DNA of 64,000 bases from Nitrobacter winogradskyi Nb-255 (GTDB lineage: Bacteria; Pseudomonadota; Alphaproteobacteria; Rhizobiales; Xanthobacteraceae), in assembly GCF_000012725.1 (NCBI RefSeq), contig NC_007406.1:434001-498000 (forward strand), given 5' to 3'. Under the pieces are notes generated by a model, which saw only the letters and a program-made list of their open reading frames with translations, was not told the DNA's origin and ran no database searches. Each line of letters starts with the position of its first letter. The first letter of the stretch is position 1. Positions 21,416 through 29,630 of the stretch are shown here, one piece after another. Position numbers and translations under genes: made by a program.

Positions 21416-21941
21416 CCGGGCGGCGACAGGGACGGTTCGCTCGAGCGAATCCTGTTGACTCCTGAGGCTGAACTCATGCGATCAGGGATTCATAAACGGG
21501 ATGTAATTGCGGCTCCTGTCGCGCGGCTCAGAACTTGATCTGGTTTCCATATCTCCAGTCAAGCACGATATGTTGCGGTGAACGAAGCCGGATTGATCGG
21601 GAGTCAGCGATTCGGGCGCGTTTCGTTCCGGACTCGTTCCAAAGCTTAAGCCGCGACCCTGGAAGCGTCGCATTGTGAAACACATCCGATCCTTGGTCCG
21701 ATCGAAATAGTCGCGTGCCGTTCGAATAGATGCGTCTGCGCGGATCAGGGTGATCGCCACCGATTCAGGCCACAAGAGCCATTCCGGATTTGACACTCGC
21801 CTCCCCGCTCCACTAGAGCCTTTCCCCTTCTGCTGAAATCAGAAGCGGGGCTCTCAGACATTGACTTGATGCGTTTTCCTCGCGCGAACCGGTATCGCTT
21901 GGCTTGAAAACGCCAAGGCGCCGCGAAAGCCCTCGGAGATT
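21416..21941. other. 526 bp spacer before the helicase gene
   Basis: The left 390 bp show no gene; a minus-strand frame of 104 codons at 21482-21796 has no family look and no ribosome site, so I leave it out. The right part is a dispersed repeat. Confidence 0.5.
21813..21914 (+). repeat. dispersed two-hairpin element, full copy
   Basis: It starts ctagagcc, holds the ccccttctgctgaaatcagaagcgggg hairpin, then gcgttttcctcgcgcgaacc and gaaaacgcc. Forward orientation, directly upstream of the helicase gene. Confidence 0.8.
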
Positions 21942-24900
21942 ATGGCCTTCTCATCCTCGATATTTCCGCCCGGCAATGGTCGCGCGCTAGGCGCGGGCGT
22001 GACGGCGGTGCTCGGTCCGACCAACACCGGCAAGACCCATCTGGCCATCGAGCGGATGCTGGCGCATTCCTCAGGCATTATCGGCCTGCCGCTGCGGCTG
22101 CTCGCCCGCGAACTCTACGACAAGATCGTCGACCGCGCCGGGGTGGACTCCGTCGCTCTCGTCACCGGTGAGGAGAAGATCAAGCCGGCGCGTCCGCGCT
22201 TCTGGGTTTCGACCGTCGAAGCGATGCCGCGCGATCTCGACGTGGCGTTCCTCGCCATCGATGAAATACAGATCGCCGCTGATCTTGAACGCGGCCATGT
22301 TTTCACCGATCGCATTCTCCACCGCCGCGGCCGCGACGAGACGTTGCTGCTCGGCGCCGCCACCATGCGCCCGATCGTCGAGCGGATTCTGCCGGGCGCA
22401 AGCATCGTCACGCGCCCGCGGCTGTCCCAGCTTGAATTCGCGGGCGACCGCAAGATCACCCGGCAGCCTCGCCGCACCGCGATCGTCGCCTTCTCGGCGG
22501 ACGAGGTTTATGCCATTGCCGAACTGATCCGGCGCCAGCGCGGCGGGGCGGCCGTGGTGCTGGGATCGCTCAGCCCGCGCACCCGCAATGCGCAGGTCGA
22601 GATGTTTCAGTCCGGGGACGTCGATTATCTGGTCGCCACCGACGCGGTCGGCATGGGCCTCAATCTTGATGTCGATCACGTCGCATTTGCCTCGGACCGC
22701 AAGTATGACGGCTACCAGTTCCGTCGGCTCACGCCGGCTGAATTCGCGCAGATCGCCGGCCGCGCCGGCCGCGCCACCCGCAACGGCACCTTCGGCACCA
22801 CGGGACGCTGCGCGCCGTTCGAGCCCGAACTCGTGGACGCGCTGCAAAATCACACCTTCGAGGCGATCAGAACCCTGCAGTGGCGCAATTCCGGTCTCGA
22901 TTTTTCCTCGCTCGACGCCTTGCAGGCCTCGCTGGCGCTGACGCCCTCGCACGAGGCGCTGACCCGCGCGCCGATCGCCGAGGATCTGCGGGTGCTCGAT
23001 CACGCGGCGCGCGACGTCGAGGTTCGCGACATGGCGCAAACCGCGGCTGCGGTGGAGCGGCTGTGGGACGCCTGCCAGATTCCGGATTATCGCAAGATCG
23101 CGCCGGCGGCCCATGCCGAACTGGTGACCACGCTGTTCGGCTTTCTGATGCGCCAGGGCAGGGTTCCCGACCATTGGTTCGCGGCTCAGATCGCCCAGGC
23201 CGATCGTTCCGACGGGGATATCGATACCCTGTCGGCGCGGATCGCGCAGATCCGGACCTGGACTTTCGTCGCGAATCGTCCGGACTGGCTGGCCGATCCC
23301 GAGCACTGGCGCGGAATTTCGCGCGAGGCCGAAAATAAATTGTCCGACGCGCTGCACCAAAGGCTCACGGAGCGTTTCGTTGACCGCCGGACCAGTGTAT
23401 TGATGCGCCGCTTGCGGGAAAACACGATGCTGGATACGGAAATCGGCAAGACGGGTGAGGTGATCGTCGAGGGCCATGTGATCGGCCGTCTCGACGGATT
23501 TACGTTCGCGCCGGATGCGGCGGAGGCTGGCTCCGAAGCCAAGGCATTGCAGGCCATCGCGCAAAAGGCGCTGGCCGGCGAAATCGAGGCGCGCGCGGAG
23601 AAATTGTCGGGAGCGCCCGACGACCAGTTCGTGCTGACCTCGGACGGCACCATCCGCTGGACGGGCGACGCGGTGGCGCGGCTGGTGGCTGCGGACGACG
23701 CGCTGCATCCGCGGCTGCGGATCATTTCCGACGAACGATTGACCGGAGCGCCGCGCGAGGCGGTGCAGGCCAGGCTCGATCTATGGCTGAAGACCCATAT
23801 CGAGAAGCTTCTCGGACCGCTGTTCGAGCTGTCGAAAGCGGAGGACGTCACCGGGATTGCCCGAGGCATCGCCTTCCAGCTGGTCGAATCGCTCGGCGTG
23901 CTGGAGCGTTCGAGGATCGCTGCGCAGTTGAAGGATCTCGATCAGTCGTCGCGCGCTTCCCTGCGCAAGTACGGGGTGCGTTTCGGCGCTTACCATATTT
24001 ATTTTCCCCTGCTTTTGAAGCCGGCTGCGCGGTCGCTGGCCTCGCTGTTGTGGGCGCTGAAGCAGGACAATGTCGACCTCTCGGCGCTGTCGAGCGCGCA
24101 GCATCTCGCAAGTAGCGGCCGCACGTCGTTCCCGGCGGACAAGCTGCTTGATCGCGACGCCTACCGCGCCCTCGGTTATCGGCAATGCAGCGAGCGCGCG
24201 GTCCGCGTCGACATCCTCGAACGGCTTGCCGACCTGATCCGTCCGGCGCTGTCGTGGCGGGAAGGGACGCCCGGCGAGAAGCCCGCCGGCGCGTTCGATG
24301 GGCGCGGGTTTGTCGTGACGCAGGCCATGACCTCGCTCGCGGGCACCGCCGGTGAGGATTTCGCCTCCATTCTACGCGCCCTCGGCTATCGCATGGAACG
24401 ATGCCCGGCGCCGCCATCCGCAACGGAGAGCGGCGCCTTGGCGGATGCCGCCGTGGAAGCGGTTGCTGCTGAAACCTCGGAAAGCGCGCCGCAGCCGGCG
24501 GCGGCGAGTGTCGTCGTGCCCGCGGATGAGGGAGCCGTTTCCGTCCGCGCGGATACGGCCGATGCCGGCTTTGTTGAACCGGAGCCCGCGCCGGACACGG
24601 ATCTATCCGGAGTTCCCGCCGCTGGCCTCGAAGCGTCGGTTGAAGTGGGCGAGGAACCGCCCGCGGCATCGCCGCCAGCCGTTGAGGTTTCGGAGGGCTC
24701 CGACGTCGAGGAAACGGCCGCCAACGAGGCCGCGCCGGATGATTCCGCGCCCGTCGTTGCCGGGGGCGCTGTCGAAGGAGACGCGGATTCCGCCGCGATG
24801 ACCGCGCCGGACGCCTCGCCGCTGGAGGCGGACGCTGAGCCGGCGACGGTCGAAGTCTGGCGGCCGGGCGGGCGAGCCGTCGATCGACGTCCACGCCACG

Positions 24901-25316
24901 ATCGTAATCGGTATCGCCGGCAGCAGCCTAAAACGGATGGCCCGCAGGCGGCGCCCGCGGACGGAGAGGGTTCCGAGGGAGCGCAGGGCCGCGAGCGGTA
25001 CGGGCGCAGCAGACGGCGGCAGCCGACCGGCGCACTTGCCGAAACCGCTCCCGCGGGGAGCGAGAGCGGGCCGCGCGAAGGCAAGGGACGCCCGCCGCGC
25101 GAGCGCTTCAAGGGCAAGGGGCGGGACAGGGATCAGGATAAGGGCCGGGTTCAGGGCTTTCGCAAGGGTGGTCGCGAGGGGCGTTCGGACACCGGACCTT
25201 CGCATCGGCCCTACGCCAGCAGCGCCCCGCGCGAGCGCGAGCCATCGATCGATCCGGACTCGCCGTTTGCCAAACTGGCCGCCCTCAAGGATCAGCTTGC
25301 CGGCCGCAAGGACTGA
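21942..25316 (+). CDS. SUV3-like DExH-box helicase with long disordered C-terminus
   Basis: A 1124 aa ATP-dependent helicase related to mitochondrial SUV3, likely acting on RNA. Walker A GPTNTGKT is at residues 25-32, DEIQ at 107-110, and QIAGRAGRATR, the helicase C motif, near 270. The helicase and accessory helical part fills about the first 800 residues. The last 300 are low-complexity: Ala/Glu/Pro-rich, then Arg/Gly/Lys-rich (for example RRQPTGALAE, GKGRDRDQDKGR), which would suit RNA binding. In some bacteria relatives sit with RNases; here an S4 RNA-binding gene follows 115 bp downstream, in keeping with RNA work. Partner and substrate are unknown. Confidence 0.88.
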   Translation: MAFSSSIFPPGNGRALGAGVTAVLGPTNTGKTHLAIERMLAHSSGIIGLPLRLLARELYDKIVDRAGVDSVALVTGEEKIKPARPRFWVSTVEAMPRDLDVAFLAIDEIQIAADLERGHVFTDRILHRRGRDETLLLGAATMRPIVERILPGASIVTRPRLSQLEFAGDRKITRQPRRTAIVAFSADEVYAIAELIRRQRGGAAVVLGSLSPRTRNAQVEMFQSGDVDYLVATDAVGMGLNLDVDHVAFASDRKYDGYQFRRLTPAEFAQIAGRAGRATRNGTFGTTGRCAPFEPELVDALQNHTFEAIRTLQWRNSGLDFSSLDALQASLALTPSHEALTRAPIAEDLRVLDHAARDVEVRDMAQTAAAVERLWDACQIPDYRKIAPAAHAELVTTLFGFLMRQGRVPDHWFAAQIAQADRSDGDIDTLSARIAQIRTWTFVANRPDWLADPEHWRGISREAENKLSDALHQRLTERFVDRRTSVLMRRLRENTMLDTEIGKTGEVIVEGHVIGRLDGFTFAPDAAEAGSEAKALQAIAQKALAGEIEARAEKLSGAPDDQFVLTSDGTIRWTGDAVARLVAADDALHPRLRIISDERLTGAPREAVQARLDLWLKTHIEKLLGPLFELSKAEDVTGIARGIAFQLVESLGVLERSRIAAQLKDLDQSSRASLRKYGVRFGAYHIYFPLLLKPAARSLASLLWALKQDNVDLSALSSAQHLASSGRTSFPADKLLDRDAYRALGYRQCSERAVRVDILERLADLIRPALSWREGTPGEKPAGAFDGRGFVVTQAMTSLAGTAGEDFASILRALGYRMERCPAPPSATESGALADAAVEAVAAETSESAPQPAAASVVVPADEGAVSVRADTADAGFVEPEPAPDTDLSGVPAAGLEASVEVGEEPPAASPPAVEVSEGSDVEETAANEAAPDDSAPVVAGGAVEGDADSAAMTAPDASPLEADAEPATVEVWRPGGRAVDRRPRHDRNRYRRQQPKTDGPQAAPADGEGSEGAQGRERYGRSRRRQPTGALAETAPAGSESGPREGKGRPPRERFKGKGRDRDQDKGRVQGFRKGGREGRSDTGPSHRPYASSAPREREPSIDPDSPFAKLAALKDQLAGRKD

Positions 25317-25431
25317 ATGGCCGGTTCTCAGGCGCACATTCCGCAACGGTTGATGCCCGTTTGCGATCAGCATACGTTACCGATTGAGGGCATTGTCATC
25401 GTCGGCGTGGTTCGCGATCGGAGTGGCCCCG

Positions 25432-25725
25432 TTGGATGTCCTGGAGCGGCAGCGTCTCGACAAATGGTTGTGGCACGCGCGCGTGGTCAGGGCGCGCACC
25501 CAGGCCGCGTCGCTGGTCGAGGCCGGCCGTGTTCGTGTCAACGGACTGCGGCAAACTTCTCCCGGCCACCCCCTCAGGATTGCCGATGTGCTCACGATCA
25601 GACTGGATCGTGGCATTCGTATCCTGAGAATTACCGGATTTGCCGAACGGCGAGGCGGCCCGACCGTGGCGCGGGCTCTCTATGACGACCTGTCGAATGC
25701 TTCCGGCGAAGCTGCTGGAGAATGA
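25432..25725 (+). CDS. S4-domain RNA-binding protein (Hsp15-like)
   Basis: A basic protein of about 97 aa with the S4 fold: RQRLDKWLWHARVVRARTQA and AGRVRVNGLRQTSPGHPLRI. Hsp15 (HslR) relatives bind stalled 50S subunits carrying nascent chains. The start is unsure: TTG 25432 has GGAG eight bases upstream; GTG 25423 and ATG 25384 are alternatives in the same frame. It lies between the helicase gene and fdxA, all on the same strand. Confidence 0.85.
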   Translation: MDVLERQRLDKWLWHARVVRARTQAASLVEAGRVRVNGLRQTSPGHPLRIADVLTIRLDRGIRILRITGFAERRGGPTVARALYDDLSNASGEAAGE

Positions 25726-25782
25726 TCCGGATCCGAGGGTTCGCCGCCGCAAGGTAGAGCCGGTTCTCGGGCGGGATCATGC
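25719..25782 (+). repeat. degenerate copy of the gagcatgatc-type element
   Basis: Ends gagaatgatcc and gggatcatgctc enclose a diverged interior; it overlaps the last codons of the S4 gene. This is a weak match. Confidence 0.35.
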
Positions 25783-25937
25783 TCGGTTGAAGAGAATAAG
25801 CGGAGTTCGATCCGGCGCAGTTTGAACTGGACTAACGGCTTGAGGGATCACTTGCGCCGCGCGACTGGTTCCCACGCTTGCGGCAGCGCTATTCCTGCGC
25901 TACCCAACCTGCAAAATCGAGCCTCTCGGAGCCTTGG

Positions 25938-26276
25938 ATGACTTACGTCGTCAACGATGCCTGCATCAAATGCAAATATACCGATTGCGTTGAAGTTTGC
26001 CCCGTCGATTGCTTCTACGAAGGCGAGAACATGCTCGTCATTCATCCGGACGAGTGCATCGATTGCGGGGTCTGCGAACCGGAATGCCCGGCGGAAGCCA
26101 TCAAGCCGGACAGTGAACCGGGCGTTGAGAAATGGCTTGAGGTCAATGCAGAGTACGCTGGCAGGTGGCCGAACATCACGCAGAAGAAGGAAACTCCGCC
26201 GGACGCCAAGGATTTCGAGGGCCAGGAGGGTAAGTTCGAGAAATATTTTTCTCCAGATCCCGGCACGGGAGACTGA
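25938..26276 (+). CDS. fdxA: ferredoxin FdxA, 7Fe type
   Basis: A 112 aa ferredoxin. Cluster ligands are in [18 protein letters not shown] and [14 protein letters not shown], the pattern of [3Fe-4S][4Fe-4S] ferredoxins common in alphaproteobacteria. The start at 25938 gives [14 protein letters not shown], the family N-terminus. It precedes carD, a constant neighbour in this order. It probably carries electrons in general metabolism; the partner is not evident. Confidence 0.96.
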   Translation: MTYVVNDACIKCKYTDCVEVCPVDCFYEGENMLVIHPDECIDCGVCEPECPAEAIKPDSEPGVEKWLEVNAEYAGRWPNITQKKETPPDAKDFEGQEGKFEKYFSPDPGTGD

Positions 26277-26399
26277 TCGTTTTTCGCGCGCCCCTTGCAA
26301 TGCCCGCTCCGGCGCTCCTGGTTCACCGGTCATTATTTACCTTTTTTGACGACTCGAGGCTCAGAACGGCCGCCAGCGTGCGGGCGCGCGCATAAATCA

Positions 26400-26427
26400 T
26401 TGATTTTTGCGGAAAATGTGCTATCTT
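26400..26427 (+). promoter_or_regulatory. sigma70-type promoter of carD
   Basis: TTGATT (26400-26405), 16 bases, TATCTT (26422-26427). Transcription would start near 26434, giving a leader of about 54 bases before the GTG at 26488. The stretch is AT-rich against its surroundings. Confidence 0.55.
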
Positions 26428-26487
26428 GAGCGGGTTTCCGAATTCGACCGTACATTTACCTGCTTATGAGTCCGGAAGGACTCCGGC

Positions 26488-27531
26488 GTGAACATCCAGG
26501 AAGGCGTGGGTATCCACGCGCGGGCTGTGTCACAGAAAACACGTAAAAAAACGAGTTCGAGGACATCTACCGCTCGCCGCGGTGGAACAAAAGCTCGTGC
26601 CCGGACTGCCGCCTCGATCACGCGAACGACGGCTGCCAAGCGTTCGGCCGGAAAATCCTCAAGAAATAAAAGAGGCGAAATGCCAAGCAAGACCGCCAGA
26701 GCGTCCGCAAACACCGCTACCTCGAAGACCGCCGCTTCGAAGACTGTTGCTTCTGCTTCGAAGACCGCTGCTTCGAAAGCCGGCTCGAGGACGACTGCTT
26801 CCAAGATCGCTTCCGCCCCGAAGGTAGGTTCCAGGACCTCTGTCAAGCCGACGGCGAAGTCCGCAGCGAAGGCGGCTGTGGCCAGTAAGCCGGCGGTGAA
26901 GCCGGTTGCCAGGGTGGGCGCGCGCGTGGAGGAGCCGAAGAAGGTTCTGACCCAGCGCCAGGGGTTCAAGACCGGCGAGTTCGTGGTCTATCCCGCGCAT
27001 GGTGTCGGCCAGATTCTGGCGATCGAAGAACAGGAGATTGCTGGCGCCAAGCTTGAGCTGTTCGTTATCAACTTCATCAAGGACAAGATGACTCTGCGGG
27101 TGCCGACGGCGAAGGTTGCCAATGTCGGGATGCGTAAGCTGTCCGAGCCGGGTCTGGTCAAGCGGGCGCTCGAAACCCTGAAGGGCCGCGCGCGCATCAA
27201 GCGCACCATGTGGTCGCGGCGGGCGCAGGAGTATGAAGCGAAGATCAATTCCGGGGATATTGTCGCGATCGCCGAAGTGGTACGCGATCTCTATCGATCG
27301 GAATCCCAGCCGGAGCAGTCCTACAGCGAACGTCAGCTTTACGAAGCCGCGCTTGATCGCCTATCACGCGAGATCGCGGTCGTTCAGCACGTGACGGAGA
27401 CCGAAGCGGTCAAGGAAATCGAGGGTCAACTGGCCAAGAGCCCGCGGCGTGGCGCCAAGGCGGAGGCGGGCGGCGAGGCTGACGGCGACCTGGAAGCAGC
27501 CGATGGCGATGATGCCGCCGTTGCTGCTTAA
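26488..27531 (+). CDS. carD: CarD/CdnL-family transcription regulator with long basic N-terminus
   Basis: The C-terminal 200 residues are a CarD_CdnL_TRCF protein: RQGFKTGEFVVYPAHGVGQI opens the RNA-polymerase-binding Tudor-like domain, followed by KRTMWSRRAQEYEAKINSGD in the DNA-contacting helices. CarD steadies open promoter complexes, especially for rRNA genes. Ahead of it is a low-complexity, Lys/Ala/Thr/Ser-rich tail with near repeats (SKTAASK, SKTVASASK). GTG 26488 has AAGGA seven bases upstream and the tail composition is continuous from there (347 aa); ATG 26680 (283 aa) is the alternative start. Total length and tail vary widely among relatives. Confidence 0.88.
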   Translation: MNIQEGVGIHARAVSQKTRKKTSSRTSTARRGGTKARARTAASITRTTAAKRSAGKSSRNKRGEMPSKTARASANTATSKTAASKTVASASKTAASKAGSRTTASKIASAPKVGSRTSVKPTAKSAAKAAVASKPAVKPVARVGARVEEPKKVLTQRQGFKTGEFVVYPAHGVGQILAIEEQEIAGAKLELFVINFIKDKMTLRVPTAKVANVGMRKLSEPGLVKRALETLKGRARIKRTMWSRRAQEYEAKINSGDIVAIAEVVRDLYRSESQPEQSYSERQLYEAALDRLSREIAVVQHVTETEAVKEIEGQLAKSPRRGAKAEAGGEADGDLEAADGDDAAVAA

Positions 27532-27550
27532 CGGCGAGCAGCGATTATAG

Positions 27551-27612
27551 AACGCCGGCCTTTCGGCGAGGCGTTTGGACTTAATGGAGGCTCCCGCTCG
27601 GGGGCCTCTTTT
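27551..27612 (+). terminator. tandem terminators after carD
   Basis: A first hairpin aacgcc...ggcgtt spans about 27551-27576. A second, gaggctccc / gggggcctc followed by TTTT, spans 27586-27612 and is a good intrinsic terminator. Confidence 0.75.
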
Positions 27613-27734
27613 GGTTTCAGGGGCAGTTGATTTCAGGGGGCAGGCTTTGTGATTTTCCTGGCACGCAGGCGTCATTGGACGGACGGCAGAGCGGGCGCGT
27701 GCGTGCATGGCCATTTTAGGTGCGGGGTTGCCTG

Positions 27735-27800
27735 GAGCATGATCCCGACCCGAAAGGCTGCGTCAGCGCAAAGTGGAAACCGATTCGCGTGGAAGAAAAC
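27735..27800 (+). repeat. dispersed element, gagcatgatc type
   Basis: gagcatgatcccgacccgaa and aaagtggaaaccgattcgcg match the block at 19723; the right end is lost. Confidence 0.6.
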
Positions 27801-27913
27801 TAAAGGCTCTGTCAGGAAATATTTACCGCGCCATCATTCTCGGAAACAGAGCCGCGTTTTTGACGGCATCGGAAGAGATGTCCTTGGTTGCCGTTCAACG
27901 CGTTGTTTTCGCG

Positions 27914-28018
27914 CTAGAGCCTTTTCGCTTCTGATGGAATCAGAAGCGACGCTCTATGATCTTTTTTGACGCGTTTTCTTCACGCGAACCGGTTTCCACT
28001 TCGCTCGAAAACGCTATA
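27914..28018 (+). repeat. dispersed two-hairpin element, full copy
   Basis: ctagagc, the gcttctgatggaatcagaagc hairpin, gctctatgatc, then gcgttttcttcacgcgaacc and gctcgaaaacgctataa. It is nearly identical to the copy at 45758. Confidence 0.9.
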
Positions 28019-28074
28019 ACTGGACATTCCCTCGCCGGGTCAAGCCCGCGATCATGCTCCGCTCGAGAGCGCCG

Positions 28075-28183
28075 GAGCATGATGGATCCGATCAAAGTTG
28101 GATCGGACCATGCTCTCGAAATGATTGTCTGGTCGCATTTTCTCGCAGCGAACCAAGATCCACCTCGCTGGAAAATGCTCCAG
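28075..28183 (+). repeat. divergent member of the two-hairpin family
   Basis: Same plan, different sequence. Outer arms gagcat / atgctc enclose tccgatc / gatcgga; the second hairpin is gcattttc / gaaaatgc around cagcga / tcgctg. The main family has gcgttttc / gaaaacgc, so a base pair has changed on both sides. Confidence 0.65.
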
Positions 28184-28395
28184 AAAATTTCCTGACATAA
28201 GCTTCAAAGATCGCGCGGATCATAACGGGCTGCCCAAGCGCGGCGGGATCCGCCCGCACGAAAGCCGAGCTTGGCTTTCTTGCTCAAGGCGCGATTGTAA
28301 AGGCGTCGATCACACGAACCGCCGCGCGCCTCCGGTTGCGATGTGATGCCCGGTCCGCGAGGGCCCGTTCCCGATTGTCCGGCAACATATCTCAT

Positions 28396-28427
28396 GAAAA
28401 TGGCCACCTCGTTTCCGAGGTGGCCAT
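28396..28427 (-). terminator. intrinsic terminator of the Bax-inhibitor-like gene
   Basis: A perfect 12-bp stem atggccacctcg / cgaggtggccat with a tttc loop. On the minus strand it is followed by TTTTC. It lies about 115 bases past the minus-strand stop. Confidence 0.8.
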
Positions 28428-28542
28428 CGAATCGGGCGCCCGCCTTCTACACTATCTGAACGACAGCAGCCGCTTGTGCACCAATCCATCCATTCGCCGC
28501 ATGTTCTGCTGCGGGATGGAAGGGACCTGTTTCAAGCCTTGC

Positions 28543-29334
28543 CTATTCACGCTGTCCCAGCAACTGCAGTAGCAGCGTGAACAGGTTGATGAAGTTCAGG
28601 TAGAGCGACAGAGCGCCGGTAATAGCCGCACGCTCGGCGATTTCGCCGCCCTGTGAGGCATACCCGTAGATGTAGTCGTTCTTCAGCCGCTGGGTGTCCC
28701 AGGCGGTGAGGCCGGCGAACACCAGCACGCCTGCGACCGAGACGACGAACTGCAACGCGGAGCTGGCGATGAACAGGTTCACCAGGCTGGCGATGATCAC
28801 GCCGATCAGGCCCATGAACAGGAACGAGCCCATCCCGGTCATGTCACGCTTGGTGGTGTAGCCGAACAGGCTCAGCGCGCCGAACGAGGCTGCGGTGATG
28901 AAGAACACCCGCACGATCGAGGTGTGCGTATACACCAGGAAGATCGAGGACAGCGACAGGCCCATCAGAGCGGAGAACGCCCAGAACAACATCTGCGCGG
29001 TCGCCGGCTTGAGCCGGTTGATGCCGAATGAGATGACGAAGACCATCGCCAGCGGTGCGAGGATGAACACCCACTTCAAGGGGCTCACGAACATCGCGTA
29101 GCCGAACGGCGTAAGGTAAGCGTTGCCGAGCTTGGCGGCGGCGCCCGACGGATCGCCGGTGACGGCCGCCATGTAGACGCCAAGCGCGGCCAGGCCGGTG
29201 ATGGCGAGGCCGATCGACATGTAGTTGTAGATTTTGAGCATATAAGCCCGAAGACCGGCATCGACGGCGGCGGCATCAACGCGCCCGTCAGCACGGCCAA
29301 GCGGAGTGGCATAGTTGCGGTCTAAGTCCGACAT
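28543..29334 (-). CDS. Bax inhibitor-1/YccA-family membrane protein
   Basis: A 263 aa inner-membrane protein with about seven hydrophobic helices from residue 35 on (for example MSIGLAITGLAALGVYMAAV, WVFILAPLAMVFVISF, VVSVAGVLVFAGLTAWDTQR). The DTQRLK stretch and the acidic residues near the C-terminal helix are typical of BI-1. Relatives include YccA, which modulates FtsH, and calcium-leak channels. Start MSDLDRNYATPLG. It is alone on the minus strand with its own terminator. Confidence 0.93.
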   Translation of the reverse strand: MSDLDRNYATPLGRADGRVDAAAVDAGLRAYMLKIYNYMSIGLAITGLAALGVYMAAVTGDPSGAAAKLGNAYLTPFGYAMFVSPLKWVFILAPLAMVFVISFGINRLKPATAQMLFWAFSALMGLSLSSIFLVYTHTSIVRVFFITAASFGALSLFGYTTKRDMTGMGSFLFMGLIGVIIASLVNLFIASSALQFVVSVAGVLVFAGLTAWDTQRLKNDYIYGYASQGGEIAERAAITGALSLYLNFINLFTLLLQLLGQRE

Positions 29335-29630
29335 GTCGAATTCCCGTGGTTAGCTGGCATCGTATGAAACGCGCCAGTGCGAAATCTGTTTCGGATACCT
29401 GGTTTGCTGATTATCGATGTCCGGTCAATCAGAGACCAGCGTCCGACCAACCCATATGTGGGAAACTAACACAATCGCCGCAAGCTTCCATGCGCGGCTG
29501 AATGTCGCCCTCCGGAACCGGCGCGGCTTCCGAAACCGTTGGAGGATCGAAACGAATAAAAACCTCAGATTCGTAAAGGAACCTTTGATCGACCACGTGA
29601 CGGGGTGGTCCAGATACCCGCTTCATTTTG

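Larger units (their letters stand above)
27532..28542. other. 1 kb gene-free spacer packed with repeats
   Basis: No gene is supported between carD and the Bax-inhibitor gene, which converge here. It contains the carD terminators, three dispersed-element copies, an inverted pair of tgtcaggaaat (27811-27821 and complement at 28187-28197), and a terminator for the minus-strand gene. It looks like a landing zone for small elements. Confidence 0.7.

Noticed and set aside
21482-21796. 104-codon minus-strand frame in the spacer before the helicase
   Set aside because: No family resemblance, no ribosome site, ends beside a repeat.
22071-23708. 545-codon minus-strand frame inside the helicase gene
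   Set aside because: Antisense shadow; the helicase motifs are on the plus strand.
28075-28183. CRISPR-like or tandem array in the carD spacer
   Set aside because: The copies differ, are not regularly spaced and have no spacers; they are hairpin repeats.
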